Shown piece after piece: positions 47,501 through 56,442 of a DNA stretch of 64,000 bases. A model generated the notes under the pieces. It ran no database searches, was not told the DNA's origin, and saw nothing but the letters and a program-made list of their open reading frames with translations. A program made the translations under genes and the position numbers. The DNA lies in NCBI RefSeq assembly GCF_016125515.1, contig NZ_WGLO01000010.1, positions 124,001-188,000 of the forward strand. Direction: 5' to 3'. How positions within the stretch are numbered: the stretch's first letter is position 1; every line of letters starts with the position of its first letter. The DNA comes from Hyphomonas sp. GTDB taxonomy: Bacteria; Pseudomonadota; Alphaproteobacteria; Caulobacterales; Hyphomonadaceae.

Positions 47501-48187
47501 ATGAAGCCCTATGTGCTGATCGCAGAAGACGAGAAGGCCGTATCGGAACTGCTGCTGTATAACCTCCGCAAGGAAGACTATGATGTCGGGATTGCGGGCG
47601 ACGGCGAAGAAACGCTGATCATGATCGATGAGCGCACACCGGACCTGCTGCTGCTGGACTGGATGCTGCCCAAGGTGAGCGGGATCGAGATCTGCCGCCG
47701 GGTGCGCACGACGGGCGTCAATCCCAACCTGCCGATCATTATGCTGACTGCGCGCGGCGAAGAGAGCGACCGCATTCGCGGGCTTGATACGGGTGCGGAC
47801 GATTACGTCACCAAGCCGTTCTCCACTACCGAGCTGATGGCGCGCGTGCGCGCTGTGCTGCGCCGCATCCGTCCGGGCCTGAAGGAAGATAGAATCACGG
47901 TCGGCGATATCGAGATTGATCGCGTGGCTCACCGGGTGACGCGCAAGGGCGAGGACATCCACCTCGGCCCTACGGAGTTCCGTCTGCTCGACTATTTCAT
48001 GCAGCACCCCGGCCGCGTGTTCTCACGCGAGCAACTGCTGGACACGGTCTGGGGCTCGGATGTCTATGTCGAAGCGCGCACGGTGGACGTGCATGTTGGG
48101 CGCCTGCGTAAGGCGCTTCGCAATAGCGGCGGGGATGATCCGATCCGTACAGTGCGCTCGGCTGGCTACGCGCTACGCGAGGACTGA
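47501..48187 (+). CDS. phoB: Phosphate regulon response regulator PhoB
   Basis: A 228-residue OmpR-family response regulator. The receiver has acidic residues in IAEDEKA, the phospho-Asp in LLLLDWMLPKVSG and the KPF Lys; the winged helix includes GPTEFRLLDYFMQHPGRVFSREQLLDTVWG. It should bind the Pho box at 42884 and drive its own operon. phoR, the cognate kinase, is not upstream of pstC here, unlike Caulobacter. Confidence 0.96.
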   Translation: MKPYVLIAEDEKAVSELLLYNLRKEDYDVGIAGDGEETLIMIDERTPDLLLLDWMLPKVSGIEICRRVRTTGVNPNLPIIMLTARGEESDRIRGLDTGADDYVTKPFSTTELMARVRAVLRRIRPGLKEDRITVGDIEIDRVAHRVTRKGEDIHLGPTEFRLLDYFMQHPGRVFSREQLLDTVWGSDVYVEARTVDVHVGRLRKALRNSGGDDPIRTVRSAGYALRED

Positions 48188-48210
48188 CAGGAGCCGCGAA
48201 CGGCCCCTGT
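48187..48210. terminator. Possible terminator between phoB and the dienelactone hydrolase gene
   Basis: ACAGG-a-GCCG, loop CGAA, CGGC-c-CCTGT between convergent stop codons: a stem with one mismatch and no clear U run. Low-confidence call. Confidence 0.4.
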
Positions 48211-48220
48211 CGCCTGTCGG

Positions 48221-48916
48221 TCAGCCGAGGACCTCGGCCAGGAACGTTTTCAGATAGGCAAAGCTGCGCCGGTCGGTATCGGCATGATACTGCGTTGCGT
48301 CACCAGCGGCGCCGACGGTCGTGAAGGCGTGGACGGCAAGACCGTGGGCGTGCAGCTGCCAGTCCGAACCGGCAAACTCCTTGGCGATGGCGAGCACATC
48401 CTCAGGTGTCGCCATCGGGTCGTTCCAGCCGTGCTCGATCAGCACCTTCGCCTTGATTATCGGTTGCGGGATGTTCTCGGCGGGGCGGAACAGGCCGTGG
48501 AACGAGGCAACGCCGAGGACATCCATACCGGCACGCGCCATGTCGAGTACGCAGAGGCCGCCGAAACAGAAACCGATGGCGGCCGTCTTCGAAGCGTCAA
48601 CGCCCTTTTGTGACTTGGCGGCAGCGATGCCGGCGGCGAGGCGCTTCTGCAATTCGGCGCGATCGCCGACGAGCGGATACATCAATGCTTCGCATTCAGG
48701 CTGGGTCGTGCCGCGCTTGCCCTTGCCGTAAACGTCGATGGCGAATGCCGCGTAGCCGAATTCCTCGGCAATGATCCGGGCCTTCTGCTTTTCGTTTTCA
48801 CCCACGCCCATCCAGTTGTGGCAGATCACCACCAGCGGCGCGTTCGCCTTTCCGGCCGGTGTCAGGAAGTAGCCTTCGTAAGTCTGGCCATCGATCGTGT
48901 ATTCCACTGCGCTCAT
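48221..48916 (-). CDS. Dienelactone hydrolase family protein
   Basis: A 231-residue alpha/beta hydrolase with a Cys nucleophile (GFCFGG), His in GLAVHAFT and CHNWMG near the oxyanion region, matching the dienelactone hydrolase family. Dienelactone hydrolases open lactones in chlorocatechol breakdown, but many members act on unrelated esters. The start ATG is at 48914-48916, with GAGG upstream. Not obviously part of a catabolic cluster; convergent with phoB. Confidence 0.9.
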   Translation of the reverse strand: MSAVEYTIDGQTYEGYFLTPAGKANAPLVVICHNWMGVGENEKQKARIIAEEFGYAAFAIDVYGKGKRGTTQPECEALMYPLVGDRAELQKRLAAGIAAAKSQKGVDASKTAAIGFCFGGLCVLDMARAGMDVLGVASFHGLFRPAENIPQPIIKAKVLIEHGWNDPMATPEDVLAIAKEFAGSDWQLHAHGLAVHAFTTVGAAGDATQYHADTDRRSFAYLKTFLAEVLG

Positions 48917-49062
48917 CGGAGGTTCCTCACTTTTGTTTCAGGGAACTGGATAGAGCGCATCCGCCCGTCATTTCAAGGTAAACCGCGATTAGTATGCGCT
49001 TTCTAGACTTATTCCGTAGAAGCAGTGCCGTGAACTCATTCAAGCTCGAAAAGGAGCCCACC

Positions 49063-49887
49063 ATGGCGAAGAAAGCCACCAAGACCACGACGAAATCCAA
49101 GACCCGCGCCAAAGCGGCCGCAATCGGCAAGCAGGTCGAAGCCCAATCGACCGAGATGGCCTACAAGATCTGGCTGGCCGGCGTTGGCGCCTATGGCAAA
49201 GCCTACGATACCGCTATGGCCGGCGCGAACGTGCTTAACAAGCAATCGGCCGACATGTTCGAAGAACTCGTGAAGCGCGGTTCGGAAATCGAACACGACG
49301 TGCGTGCCCGTCTGGCGGCCGGCGAGCGCGTGACCGGCGCGACGAAGCAGGTGTCCAAGACGCTCGAGACGGTCCGCGACATGCAGGTCCAGGCCCGCGA
49401 CCAGTTCGAGGCCCGCCTCGACCGGATGCGCGACCTGCTCGGCGTGAAAGGCTTCAGCTCGGTGCGCGAGACGGTTGCCCGCAAGATCGAGAAGCTGGAA
49501 GACGATGTCGCTGCCGTGACGTCAAAAGCCCGCGCAAAGGTCGGCGATGTGGACCTCAAGGCCCGCCTTGCCCGCCTGACCGCCGAGATCGAAGCGGTGG
49601 CCGGTGAGACCGGCGCTGACGTTGCCAAGACAGCGAAGAAGGCTGCCCGCAAGACGAGCAAGGCTGTGAAGGTGGCCTTTGCAGCGCCTGAAGGCGCTGA
49701 TGACCTGACCCTCGCGACCGGCATTGGCCCGGCGCTGGCGAAGAAACTCAACGCTGAAGGCCTGACCCGCTTCTCGCAGCTGGCGGCGCTGAAGAAAGCC
49801 GAGCTTGAAGTGCTCGACACGAAAGTCACTGGCCGCGGCCGCGTTGCGAAAGCCGAATGGTCGAAGCTGGCCAAGGCCCACGCCTGA
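49063..49887 (+). CDS. Phasin-like granule protein with C-terminal helix-hairpin-helix domain
   Basis: A 274-residue protein. Residues 20-150 have the amphipathic, coiled pattern of phasins that coat polyhydroxyalkanoate granules (EMAYKIWLAGVGAYGKAYD, resembling the PhaF/PhaI group). A Lys/Ala-rich hinge (residues 188-203) leads to DLTLATGIGPALAKKLNAEG, a helix-hairpin-helix domain (214-274) like those of COG3743. Pseudomonas PhaF also joins a phasin domain to a DNA-binding tail, although a histone-like one. AAGGAG precedes the ATG at 49063. It ends at a strong terminator and faces phaD. Confidence 0.82.
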   Translation: MAKKATKTTTKSKTRAKAAAIGKQVEAQSTEMAYKIWLAGVGAYGKAYDTAMAGANVLNKQSADMFEELVKRGSEIEHDVRARLAAGERVTGATKQVSKTLETVRDMQVQARDQFEARLDRMRDLLGVKGFSSVRETVARKIEKLEDDVAAVTSKARAKVGDVDLKARLARLTAEIEAVAGETGADVAKTAKKAARKTSKAVKVAFAAPEGADDLTLATGIGPALAKKLNAEGLTRFSQLAALKKAELEVLDTKVTGRGRVAKAEWSKLAKAHA

Positions 49888-49896
49888 CATTGAAAG

Positions 49897-49922
49897 AAGG
49901 GCGGACTGAAAAGTCCGCCCTT
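49897..49922. terminator. Bidirectional terminator between the phasin and phaD genes
   Basis: An 11-base perfect stem AAGGGCGGACT / AGTCCGCCCTT closed by a GAAA tetraloop, with A-rich and T-rich flanks. The second arm ends 1 base before the phaD stop codon on the other strand. Confidence 0.85.
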
Positions 49923-49923
49923 T

Positions 49924-50553
49924 CTACTTCGTATCCTTGAAGTGCCGGATCATCCGCCCGAGTGCGGCCGGCCCGTTGTCGCCCATGTAGGGCACCATCA
50001 GGCACATCACCTGGAACACCGTCTTGTGGATGAGGGCAGGGCCGTCATGGACCTCTTTGGTGAGTGCATCGCCCGCGAGCCAGAAGGTCAGGGTCATGAT
50101 GATCTGCTCGATCAGCGGATCCTCGAGACGGGCATCGACCTCCAGAAGTTTGAGGCGTTCCAGGTCTTTCAGTATACGGGCAATAGTGTCGCGCTTGGCG
50201 GCGACCAATTTTCGGAAACGGACGGCCAGGTCCGGGTAACGGGCCAGGAGGCCGGGCAGGTCGCGGTAGAAGAAGCGGAAGTCGTAGATCTCTTCCAGCA
50301 GGATGTAGATGTAGACCCAATTGTCCTCAAGCGAGGCCAGACCACCCCGGGAGCCTCGCAGAATGACCTGCATCTCCTCTTCGAACCGGTCGAACAGGGC
50401 CCGGATGATCGCGTCCTTGCCTTTGAAATGGTAGTAAAGGTTGCCGGGACTGATCTCCAGTGCGTTGGCAACATCAACAGACGAAAGCTCGCCTTCACCT
50501 TCCTCATTGAAGAGAAGGAGGCTGACTTCAAGTATCCGGTCGCGCGTTTTCAT
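49924..50553 (-). CDS. phaD: TetR family regulator, PhaD-like
   Basis: A 209-residue regulator. Its opening MKTRDRILEVSLLLFNEEG and SPGNLYYHFKGKDAIIRALFDRF follow the N-terminus of Pseudomonas PhaD closely. In Pseudomonas PhaD activates phasin expression and responds to an acyl-CoA-like signal. The start is the ATG at 50551-50553; a TTG 2 codons upstream is less likely. Divergent from phaC. The 13-base dyad CCTGT-TTG-ACAGG (50564-50576) just upstream may be an operator. Confidence 0.88.
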   Translation of the reverse strand: MKTRDRILEVSLLLFNEEGEGELSSVDVANALEISPGNLYYHFKGKDAIIRALFDRFEEEMQVILRGSRGGLASLEDNWVYIYILLEEIYDFRFFYRDLPGLLARYPDLAVRFRKLVAAKRDTIARILKDLERLKLLEVDARLEDPLIEQIIMTLTFWLAGDALTKEVHDGPALIHKTVFQVMCLMVPYMGDNGPAALGRMIRHFKDTK

Positions 50554-50563
50554 GGCCAAGACA

Positions 50564-50576
50564 CCTGTTTGACAGG
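50564..50576. promoter_or_regulatory. Possible PhaD operator
   Basis: Inverted repeat CCTGT-TTG-ACAGG in the phaD-phaC intergenic region, 11 bases upstream of the phaD start. Small dyad; the assignment to PhaD is inference. Confidence 0.4.
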
Positions 50577-50711
50577 AAAATCTGACTGTGGAACGAATTT
50601 TCCGGATAAATTTACCACGGTCTCTTTGCTGGATGGCAAGGGGCCGGGACTAGAACGGCCACTGGCAGGCTCCTGCTAGGAGAGACCGGCGATACCTGGG
50701 AGGAACTGGAA

Positions 50712-52400
50712 ATGACGACACCAAAGGACGAAATCGCCCAGAACGCGGCGCAGAGCACGACGGCTCTTAACCCGTTGATGGGCGGTGTTAACCGTCAGGA
50801 ATTGCTGGGCGCGGTGGCCATGATGCTGCGCTCGTCCGTGACGAACCCGGTCACCACGGCCAAGGCCATGCGCAAGATCGCAACCGAAAACACCCAGATC
50901 CTTCTGGGCAAGTCGACCCGCGAGGCCGACAAGAAGGACCGCCGGTTCAAGGATCCAGCCTGGGAGCACAATCCTTTCTACAAGCGCGGCATGCAGGCTT
51001 TCCTCGCCACGCAGGAACATCTCCATGAATGGGTGAGCGACATCAAGATGTCCGAACTCGAACATGCGCGGGCGAAGTTCGTCATGGGCATGATCACGGA
51101 TGCGATGGCGCCGACGAACACCCTGTTGGGCAATCCGGCCGCAACCAAGCGCGTCGTCGATTCCGGCGGCCTGTCGCTGCTGAAAGGCATGAAGAACCTC
51201 TATGACGACCTGACCAAGAATGGCGGCCTGCCGTCTCAGGTCGACAAGCGGCCGTTCAAGGTGGGCGAGAACCTTGCGGTGTCGAAAGGCGCTGTCGTCT
51301 GGAAGAACGAGATGCTGGAGCTCATCCAGTACACACCGACGACCGAGAAGGTCTACAAGACACCGATCCTGATCATCCCGCCACAGATCAACAAGTACTA
51401 CGCCATGGACCTGACGCCGATGACGTCGATGGTCCAGTTCCTGCTCGCGATGGAACAGCAGACCTTTGTCATCAGCTGGCGCAATCCGCGCAAAGAGCAC
51501 CGTAACTGGGGGCTCGCCGACTATATCGACAGTCTGGTGCAGGCGAGCGAAGTCGTGCGCAAGATCACCAAGTCGCCCAAGCTCAACGTGTCGGGCGCCT
51601 GTTCGGGCGGGATCACGACGGCGACGTTTGCGAGCCTGCTGGCGGCAGCCGGCGACAAACGGATCAACGCCATCACTTTCATGGTGTGTGTGCTGAACCC
51701 GCAGAAGGAAGACAGCGACATCGGCCAGATCGTGTCCGATGGCAGCCTCGAGATTGCGCGGAAGATGTCCAAGGCGCGCGGCATTCTGAAGGGCGACGAC
51801 CTGGCCCGGATGTTTGCCTGGATGCGGCCGAACGATCTCATCTGGAACTATGTCGTCAACAATTACCTGATGGGCGAAGACCCGCCGCCCTATGACGTGC
51901 TCTTCTGGAACAATGACACGACGAACCTGCCGGCGCAGCTGCATTCGGACTATCTGGACATCGCGCTCCATCAGCCGTTCGATCATCCGGGTACGGTGGA
52001 AGTCGCCGGTCATGTGGCGAACCTAAAGAAGGTGACGGCCGATGCATTCGTGGTGGCCGGTCTGACCGATCACATCACGCCGTGGAAAGCCTGCTACCGC
52101 ACGCCGGCGCTGCTCGGCTCGAAGAATGTCGAGTTCGTACTGTCGTCCAGCGGACACTTGCAATCCCTGATCAACCCACCTGGAAACCCGAAAGCGAAGT
52201 ATTTCCGCAGCACGGAAATGAAGCCGACACCCGATGAATGGGCCGCCAGCGCCGAAGAGCATAGCGGCTCCTGGTGGCCGCGCTGGGGTGAGTGGTTGAA
52301 GGAACGTGCGGGCACGCTTAAAGCGGCGCCGAAAGACGTCGGCAGCGAGGCCTTTCCGCCCCTCTATGCGGCGCCCGGCCATTATGTGTTCAACGACTAG
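50712..52400 (+). CDS. phaC: Poly(3-hydroxyalkanoate) synthase, class II-like
   Basis: A 562-residue PHA synthase. The modified lipase box GACSGG carries the nucleophile Cys297; Asp in GLTDHITPW and His in SSGHLQS complete the triad. SWRNPRKEHRNWGLADYIDSL and NVSGACSGGITTATF resemble Pseudomonas class II enzymes, which polymerise medium-chain (C6-C14) 3-hydroxyacyl-CoA. The GGGAGGA ribosome site precedes ATG 50712. Followed after 20 bases by phaZ. No phaE or phaR, so not class III or IV. Confidence 0.93.
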   Translation: MTTPKDEIAQNAAQSTTALNPLMGGVNRQELLGAVAMMLRSSVTNPVTTAKAMRKIATENTQILLGKSTREADKKDRRFKDPAWEHNPFYKRGMQAFLATQEHLHEWVSDIKMSELEHARAKFVMGMITDAMAPTNTLLGNPAATKRVVDSGGLSLLKGMKNLYDDLTKNGGLPSQVDKRPFKVGENLAVSKGAVVWKNEMLELIQYTPTTEKVYKTPILIIPPQINKYYAMDLTPMTSMVQFLLAMEQQTFVISWRNPRKEHRNWGLADYIDSLVQASEVVRKITKSPKLNVSGACSGGITTATFASLLAAAGDKRINAITFMVCVLNPQKEDSDIGQIVSDGSLEIARKMSKARGILKGDDLARMFAWMRPNDLIWNYVVNNYLMGEDPPPYDVLFWNNDTTNLPAQLHSDYLDIALHQPFDHPGTVEVAGHVANLKKVTADAFVVAGLTDHITPWKACYRTPALLGSKNVEFVLSSSGHLQSLINPPGNPKAKYFRSTEMKPTPDEWAASAEEHSGSWWPRWGEWLKERAGTLKAAPKDVGSEAFPPLYAAPGHYVFND

Positions 52401-52420
52401 ACCCAGGCAAGGACAGCGTC

Positions 52421-53260
52421 ATGGCCAATCCGCCGCGCAAGCCGGAGATCATCATGCAGGACGTCGATGGCGTCATCCTGCGCACGGCGCACTGGCCGGC
52501 GCCTGCCGGCAGCACGGGTGCGCCGCTGCTGTTCTTCAACGGCATCGGCGCCAATATCGAGCTGACGCTGGGCCTTGGCGCCATGTTTCCGGACCGCGAG
52601 ATCCTGACCTTCGACGTGCCCGGTGTGGGCCTCAGCCCGGTGACCCAGTGGCCATACCGGCACTGGATGGCCGCGCGGTGGGCGCGCAAGCTGCTGGACC
52701 TTTACGGCATCCTTGATGTGGATGTGATGGGCGTGTCCTGGGGCGGGGCGTTGGCGCAGCAGTTTGCGTTCCAGTATCGCGGCCGGGTCAACAAGCTGGT
52801 GCTGTGTGCCACGTCGTCCGGCATGACGATGATTCCCGGCCGGCCTGCATCGCTGTCGCGGATGGTCGACACCCGCCGCTACACGGATCCGGAGTTCATG
52901 CGCGAGAATTTCGCGACGCTTTATGGCGACATGGCCGACGACTCGGCGGGCACCCATATTGAGAATCTGATGCCGCCCGACCCGAAAGGCTACATCTACC
53001 AGCTCCTCGCCTTTGCTGGCTGGTCCAGCCTGCCGTTCATCCGCTTCCTGAAGATGCCGACGCTCATCGTGATGGGCGACAAGGATACGATCGTTCCGCT
53101 GGTCAACGGTCAGATCCTTGCTTGGGCGCTGCCGGATTCACGGCTGCACGTGGTTGAAGATGCGGGGCATCTGTTCATCGTCACGCGCGCGCCGGAAACC
53201 GCGTCCGTGATCAACGCGTTCCTTGAAGGCGCCGACGCCAAAGCTTCGAAGGCGGCCTAG
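52421..53260 (+). CDS. phaZ: Intracellular PHA depolymerase (Pseudomonas PhaZ-like)
   Basis: A 279-residue alpha/beta hydrolase. LLFFNGIGANIELTL, FDVPGVGLS and the nucleophile elbow GVSWGGALAQQFAFQY match the intracellular medium-chain PHA depolymerase of Pseudomonas closely; the acid is in MGDKDTIVPL and His in DAGHLFIVTRAPE. It would release 3-hydroxyacids from stored polymer. It is the second gene after phaC and ends overlapping the convergent ligase gene by 4 bases. Confidence 0.9.
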   Translation: MANPPRKPEIIMQDVDGVILRTAHWPAPAGSTGAPLLFFNGIGANIELTLGLGAMFPDREILTFDVPGVGLSPVTQWPYRHWMAARWARKLLDLYGILDVDVMGVSWGGALAQQFAFQYRGRVNKLVLCATSSGMTMIPGRPASLSRMVDTRRYTDPEFMRENFATLYGDMADDSAGTHIENLMPPDPKGYIYQLLAFAGWSSLPFIRFLKMPTLIVMGDKDTIVPLVNGQILAWALPDSRLHVVEDAGHLFIVTRAPETASVINAFLEGADAKASKAA

Positions 53261-54843
53261 TCGTTCATCAGCCTTTCGGCCTCAGTTCGCACGGCGCTGT
53301 AGTCGACCTTGCCGGTGCCGAGCACGGGGATCTGGGCCACCTTGAACACGCGGCGCGGCACGGAGATCTCCGGCACGCCGTGGTTTTGCGCCCAGGTCAG
53401 GATCGGGGTGCGTGAGGCTTCCGGCGCTTCGCTCAGCAGCACGACCTGTTCGCCCTTCTTGGGATCGGGCAAGGTGACCGCGGCGTGCATGTGATCCGGC
53501 CAGACGGCGGCGGCGCAGTTCTCGACAACGGCGAGTGAAACCATCTCGCCTCCGATCTTGGCGAACCGTTTGACGCGGCCGAGGATGCGGATGAACCCTT
53601 CCTCATCGACGTCCACAATATCGCCTGTGTCGTGCCAGCCATCGGGCAGGCGTTCGATTGCGCCGGGGTTGGAGGGGCGCAGGTAGCCCATCATGATGTT
53701 CGGGCCGCGGATGTGGAAACGTCCGCCTTCGGGCATGCCTTCGACCGGGACGAGTTTGTACTCCATGCCGGCCATCAAGCGGCCGACCGTGCCCGGCTTG
53801 TTGTTTTCCCACTGGTTTGCGGCGACGACCGGCGCAGCTTCGGTCGCGCCATAGCCTTCGAGGATCTCGATATTGAACTTGCGGCGCACATAGTCGCGCG
53901 TCTCGTCCTTGACGCGTTCAGCGCCGCATACCGCGAGGCGGATGGAATCCATGTCGCCGTCGGCGCCGGTGCGCGCGTACTGCGAGATGAACGTATCTGT
54001 GGCGAGCAGGATGGTTGCGCCGCATTCGCGGATACGCCGCACGATCTCTTTCGGCTGCAGGGGCGAGGGGTGGAAGATGACCTTCACACCCGCGATGATC
54101 GGCAGCAGCGCGCCGACGGTCAGGCCAAAGCAGTGGAAGGTCGGCAGCGGGTTGAACACAATGTCCGCATCCGGACTAAGCCCGATATGGGCGCGAACCT
54201 GCTCGACGTTGGCCATGATGTTCTCATGGCTGAGCACGACGCCTTTGGGTTCGCCTTCGGTGCCGGAGGTGAACAGCACGACGCCCGGCTGCTTGTGGCT
54301 GAGGCCGGCGCCGACGAAGGTTGGCAGGGCAGGGCCGGCAAGCGCTGCGAGCTTGTCGCCGATCGACAGCTTCTCGCGGACGTCTTCAAGGTAGACGATC
54401 TCCACAGATTTCGACAGCTCGGCAATCAGGCTTTCCAGACCGCCAAGCTCGACGAATTTGTGGGCAGTGACGAGACGCTTCACCTTGGCGGCGCGCATGG
54501 CCGATTTCAGGTTCCGCGAGCCGGCGGTGAAGTTCAGCATGGCCGGTACGCGGCCATAGGCCGTCAGTGCAAAGAAGCCGATCACGGCCCCGGCGCCAGT
54601 CGGCAGCATGACGCCGACTGATTCGCCGCGCTTCGTGCCCTTCTTCAGGGCAGAGCCGAGGCCGAAGACCGCCCGGATGATTTCCTTGTAGGTGAGGATG
54701 CGCTCATCGCCGTCCACAAGAATGGGTTTGTCCGCGCCGAATTCCCGCGAGGCCCGCAGCAGCGCGGAGAACAGGTTGATGCGCGTGCGCTCAGGCTTGT
54801 AGGCCAGCGGAGCCGGCACAAGCGGCTGGAGTGATTGCTGCAT
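53257..54843 (-). CDS. AMP-binding acyl-ACP/acyl-CoA synthetase, Aas-like
   Basis: A 528-residue adenylate-forming enzyme. The P-loop LFTSGTEGEPKGVVLSHEN, the acyl-binding region EILEGYGATEAAPVVA, and the DGWHDTGDI hinge motif are all present. It most resembles the ligase half of Aas (acyl-ACP synthetase), without the acyltransferase half or MFS half. It may activate fatty acids or hydroxyacids from PhaZ for reuse; that is inference from the tail-to-tail neighbour. Confidence 0.85.
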   Translation of the reverse strand: MQQSLQPLVPAPLAYKPERTRINLFSALLRASREFGADKPILVDGDERILTYKEIIRAVFGLGSALKKGTKRGESVGVMLPTGAGAVIGFFALTAYGRVPAMLNFTAGSRNLKSAMRAAKVKRLVTAHKFVELGGLESLIAELSKSVEIVYLEDVREKLSIGDKLAALAGPALPTFVGAGLSHKQPGVVLFTSGTEGEPKGVVLSHENIMANVEQVRAHIGLSPDADIVFNPLPTFHCFGLTVGALLPIIAGVKVIFHPSPLQPKEIVRRIRECGATILLATDTFISQYARTGADGDMDSIRLAVCGAERVKDETRDYVRRKFNIEILEGYGATEAAPVVAANQWENNKPGTVGRLMAGMEYKLVPVEGMPEGGRFHIRGPNIMMGYLRPSNPGAIERLPDGWHDTGDIVDVDEEGFIRILGRVKRFAKIGGEMVSLAVVENCAAAVWPDHMHAAVTLPDPKKGEQVVLLSEAPEASRTPILTWAQNHGVPEISVPRRVFKVAQIPVLGTGKVDYSAVRTEAERLMND

Positions 54844-54995
54844 GGGGTACGCCCTGTCTCGTTTCTTCCCGAACGTGTTTTGTGTAACATTCTGTCATCT
54901 AGCGTCATTCAAGCAAGCGATATTGCAAGTCTGCATATGCAGCCTGCGCTGGGAACAGCTTGCTGAATCGGCCGGCAAGCGCCATTTTGCCGGCG

Positions 54996-55964
54996 ATGGC
55001 AAACCTCATAGACCTGAAATCCAACGCCCCCCGTCCACGTCACCCCGAGAAACAGGGGCGGCCGGATACACCCTTGATGCGAAAACCGGACTGGATTCGC
55101 GTGAAGGCGCCGACCTCTCAAGGGTACGCCGATACGCGTGCGCTGGTGAAATCCAAGGGGCTTGTCACGGTCTGCGAGGAGGCGGGCTGCCCCAATATCG
55201 GGGAGTGCTGGGACAAGAAGCACGCCACGATGATGATTCTGGGCGAGGTGTGCACCAGGGCCTGTTCGTTCTGCAACGTGGCAACCGGCAAGCCGAAGCC
55301 GGGTGTGGACGCCGATGAGCCCCGGCGGGTCGGCGAGGCGGTGGCCGAGATGGGGCTCAGCCATGTCGTCATCACGTCTGTGGACCGCGATGACCTTGAA
55401 GACGGCGGCGCGATGCATTTCGTGCACACGATCCAGTCGATCCGCGAACGGGCTCCCGGCACGACCATCGAGATCCTGACGCCGGACTTCCTGCGCAAGG
55501 ATGGCTGGGAGAACCGGGTCATCGACGCGAAGCCGGATGTGTTCAACCACAACCTCGAAACGGTGCCGCGCCTTTATCTCTCGATCCGCCCCGGCGCGCG
55601 CTATTTCCATTCGCTCCGCCTGCTGCAGAAAGTGAAGGACCGTGATCCGTCGCAGTTCACGAAATCCGGCCTGATGGTCGGATTAGGTGAGACGAAGGAA
55701 GAGGTGATGCAGGTAATGGATGACATGCGCTCCGCCGGTGTCGACTTCATCACCATCGGCCAATACCTGCAGCCGACACGCAAGCACGCCGCCATCGACC
55801 GCTTTGTGACGCCGGACGAATTCAAGGCCTATGAAGAGATCGCGCGGGCGAAGGGATTCCTGATGGTGTCGGCAAGCCCGCTGACGCGGTCAAGCCATCA
55901 TGCCGGAGAGGATTTTGCGCAATTGCGGGCGGCGCGGGAAGCCTATCTCGCGGCGCGCGCCTGA
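54996..55964 (+). CDS. lipA: Lipoyl synthase
   Basis: A 322-residue radical SAM enzyme that inserts two sulfurs into protein-bound octanoate. The auxiliary cluster [12 protein letters not shown] and the radical SAM cysteines CTRACSFC are intact, as is [10 protein letters not shown] near the C-terminus. The ATG at 54996 is used because [10 protein letters not shown] is family-like; a TTG at 54960 adds 12 residues. Followed after 3 bases by the coq10-like gene. Confidence 0.96.
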   Translation: MANLIDLKSNAPRPRHPEKQGRPDTPLMRKPDWIRVKAPTSQGYADTRALVKSKGLVTVCEEAGCPNIGECWDKKHATMMILGEVCTRACSFCNVATGKPKPGVDADEPRRVGEAVAEMGLSHVVITSVDRDDLEDGGAMHFVHTIQSIRERAPGTTIEILTPDFLRKDGWENRVIDAKPDVFNHNLETVPRLYLSIRPGARYFHSLRLLQKVKDRDPSQFTKSGLMVGLGETKEEVMQVMDDMRSAGVDFITIGQYLQPTRKHAAIDRFVTPDEFKAYEEIARAKGFLMVSASPLTRSSHHAGEDFAQLRAAREAYLAARA

Positions 55965-55967
55965 GGC

Positions 55968-56432
55968 ATGCCGCGTTTTTCCCAATCGATCCGGGTGCCA
56001 TACGGGCCTGCCGACTGTTTTCTGCTGGTCTCGGACATCGCGCGCTATCCGCAGTTTATCAAATGGATCACGGCCATGCGCGTGACCGGGCTTCGGGACA
56101 TCGGTCCGGGCGTGACGGAATGCCAGGGTGAAGCGGTTGTCGGATTCAAGGGCTTCACTGAGCGCTTCACGACGCAGGTTGTGGCCGACGAAGCCGCTGC
56201 GCGCGTGACGGCCTCTCTGGTGCGGGGACCGTTCCGGAAGCTATTTGCCGAATGGCGCATTTTCGAGACCGTCGGCGGCGGCGCCGACATATCGCTCGAG
56301 ATCGACTACGAGTTCCGCAATCCAGTCATCGGCTTCCTCGCGGCGGCGAACCACGACCTGGCGGTGGACCGGATCCTGAATGCGTTTCTGGTTGAAGCGC
56401 AGGCAAGGTTTGGAAAGAATGCATCCCAATAG
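55968..56432 (+). CDS. Coq10/RatA-type START-fold protein (ubiquinone-binding)
   Basis: A 154-residue SRPBCC/START domain of the polyketide-cyclase COQ10 family. It begins SQSIRVPYGPADCFLLVSDIARYPQFIKW, the usual pattern. In mitochondria Coq10 carries coenzyme Q; the bacterial homolog RatA is a proposed toxin in Escherichia coli. The lipA-coq10 pair is common in alphaproteobacteria, supporting a respiratory role. Starts 3 bases after lipA. Confidence 0.9.
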   Translation: MPRFSQSIRVPYGPADCFLLVSDIARYPQFIKWITAMRVTGLRDIGPGVTECQGEAVVGFKGFTERFTTQVVADEAAARVTASLVRGPFRKLFAEWRIFETVGGGADISLEIDYEFRNPVIGFLAAANHDLAVDRILNAFLVEAQARFGKNASQ

Positions 56433-56442
56433 GGACCTGCAC

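Noticed and set aside
45345-48007. Large minus-strand frames opposite pstA-pstB and phoU-phoB (440 and 409 codons)
   Set aside because: Shadow frames over a well-defined operon with clear family signatures.
50569-50597. TTGACA as a -35 element for phaC
   Set aside because: No acceptable -10 at 16-18 bases; it is also part of the small dyad.
50676-52013. 445-codon minus-strand frame opposite phaC
   Set aside because: A shadow of the high-GC coding strand; no family features and it coincides with a full phaC gene.
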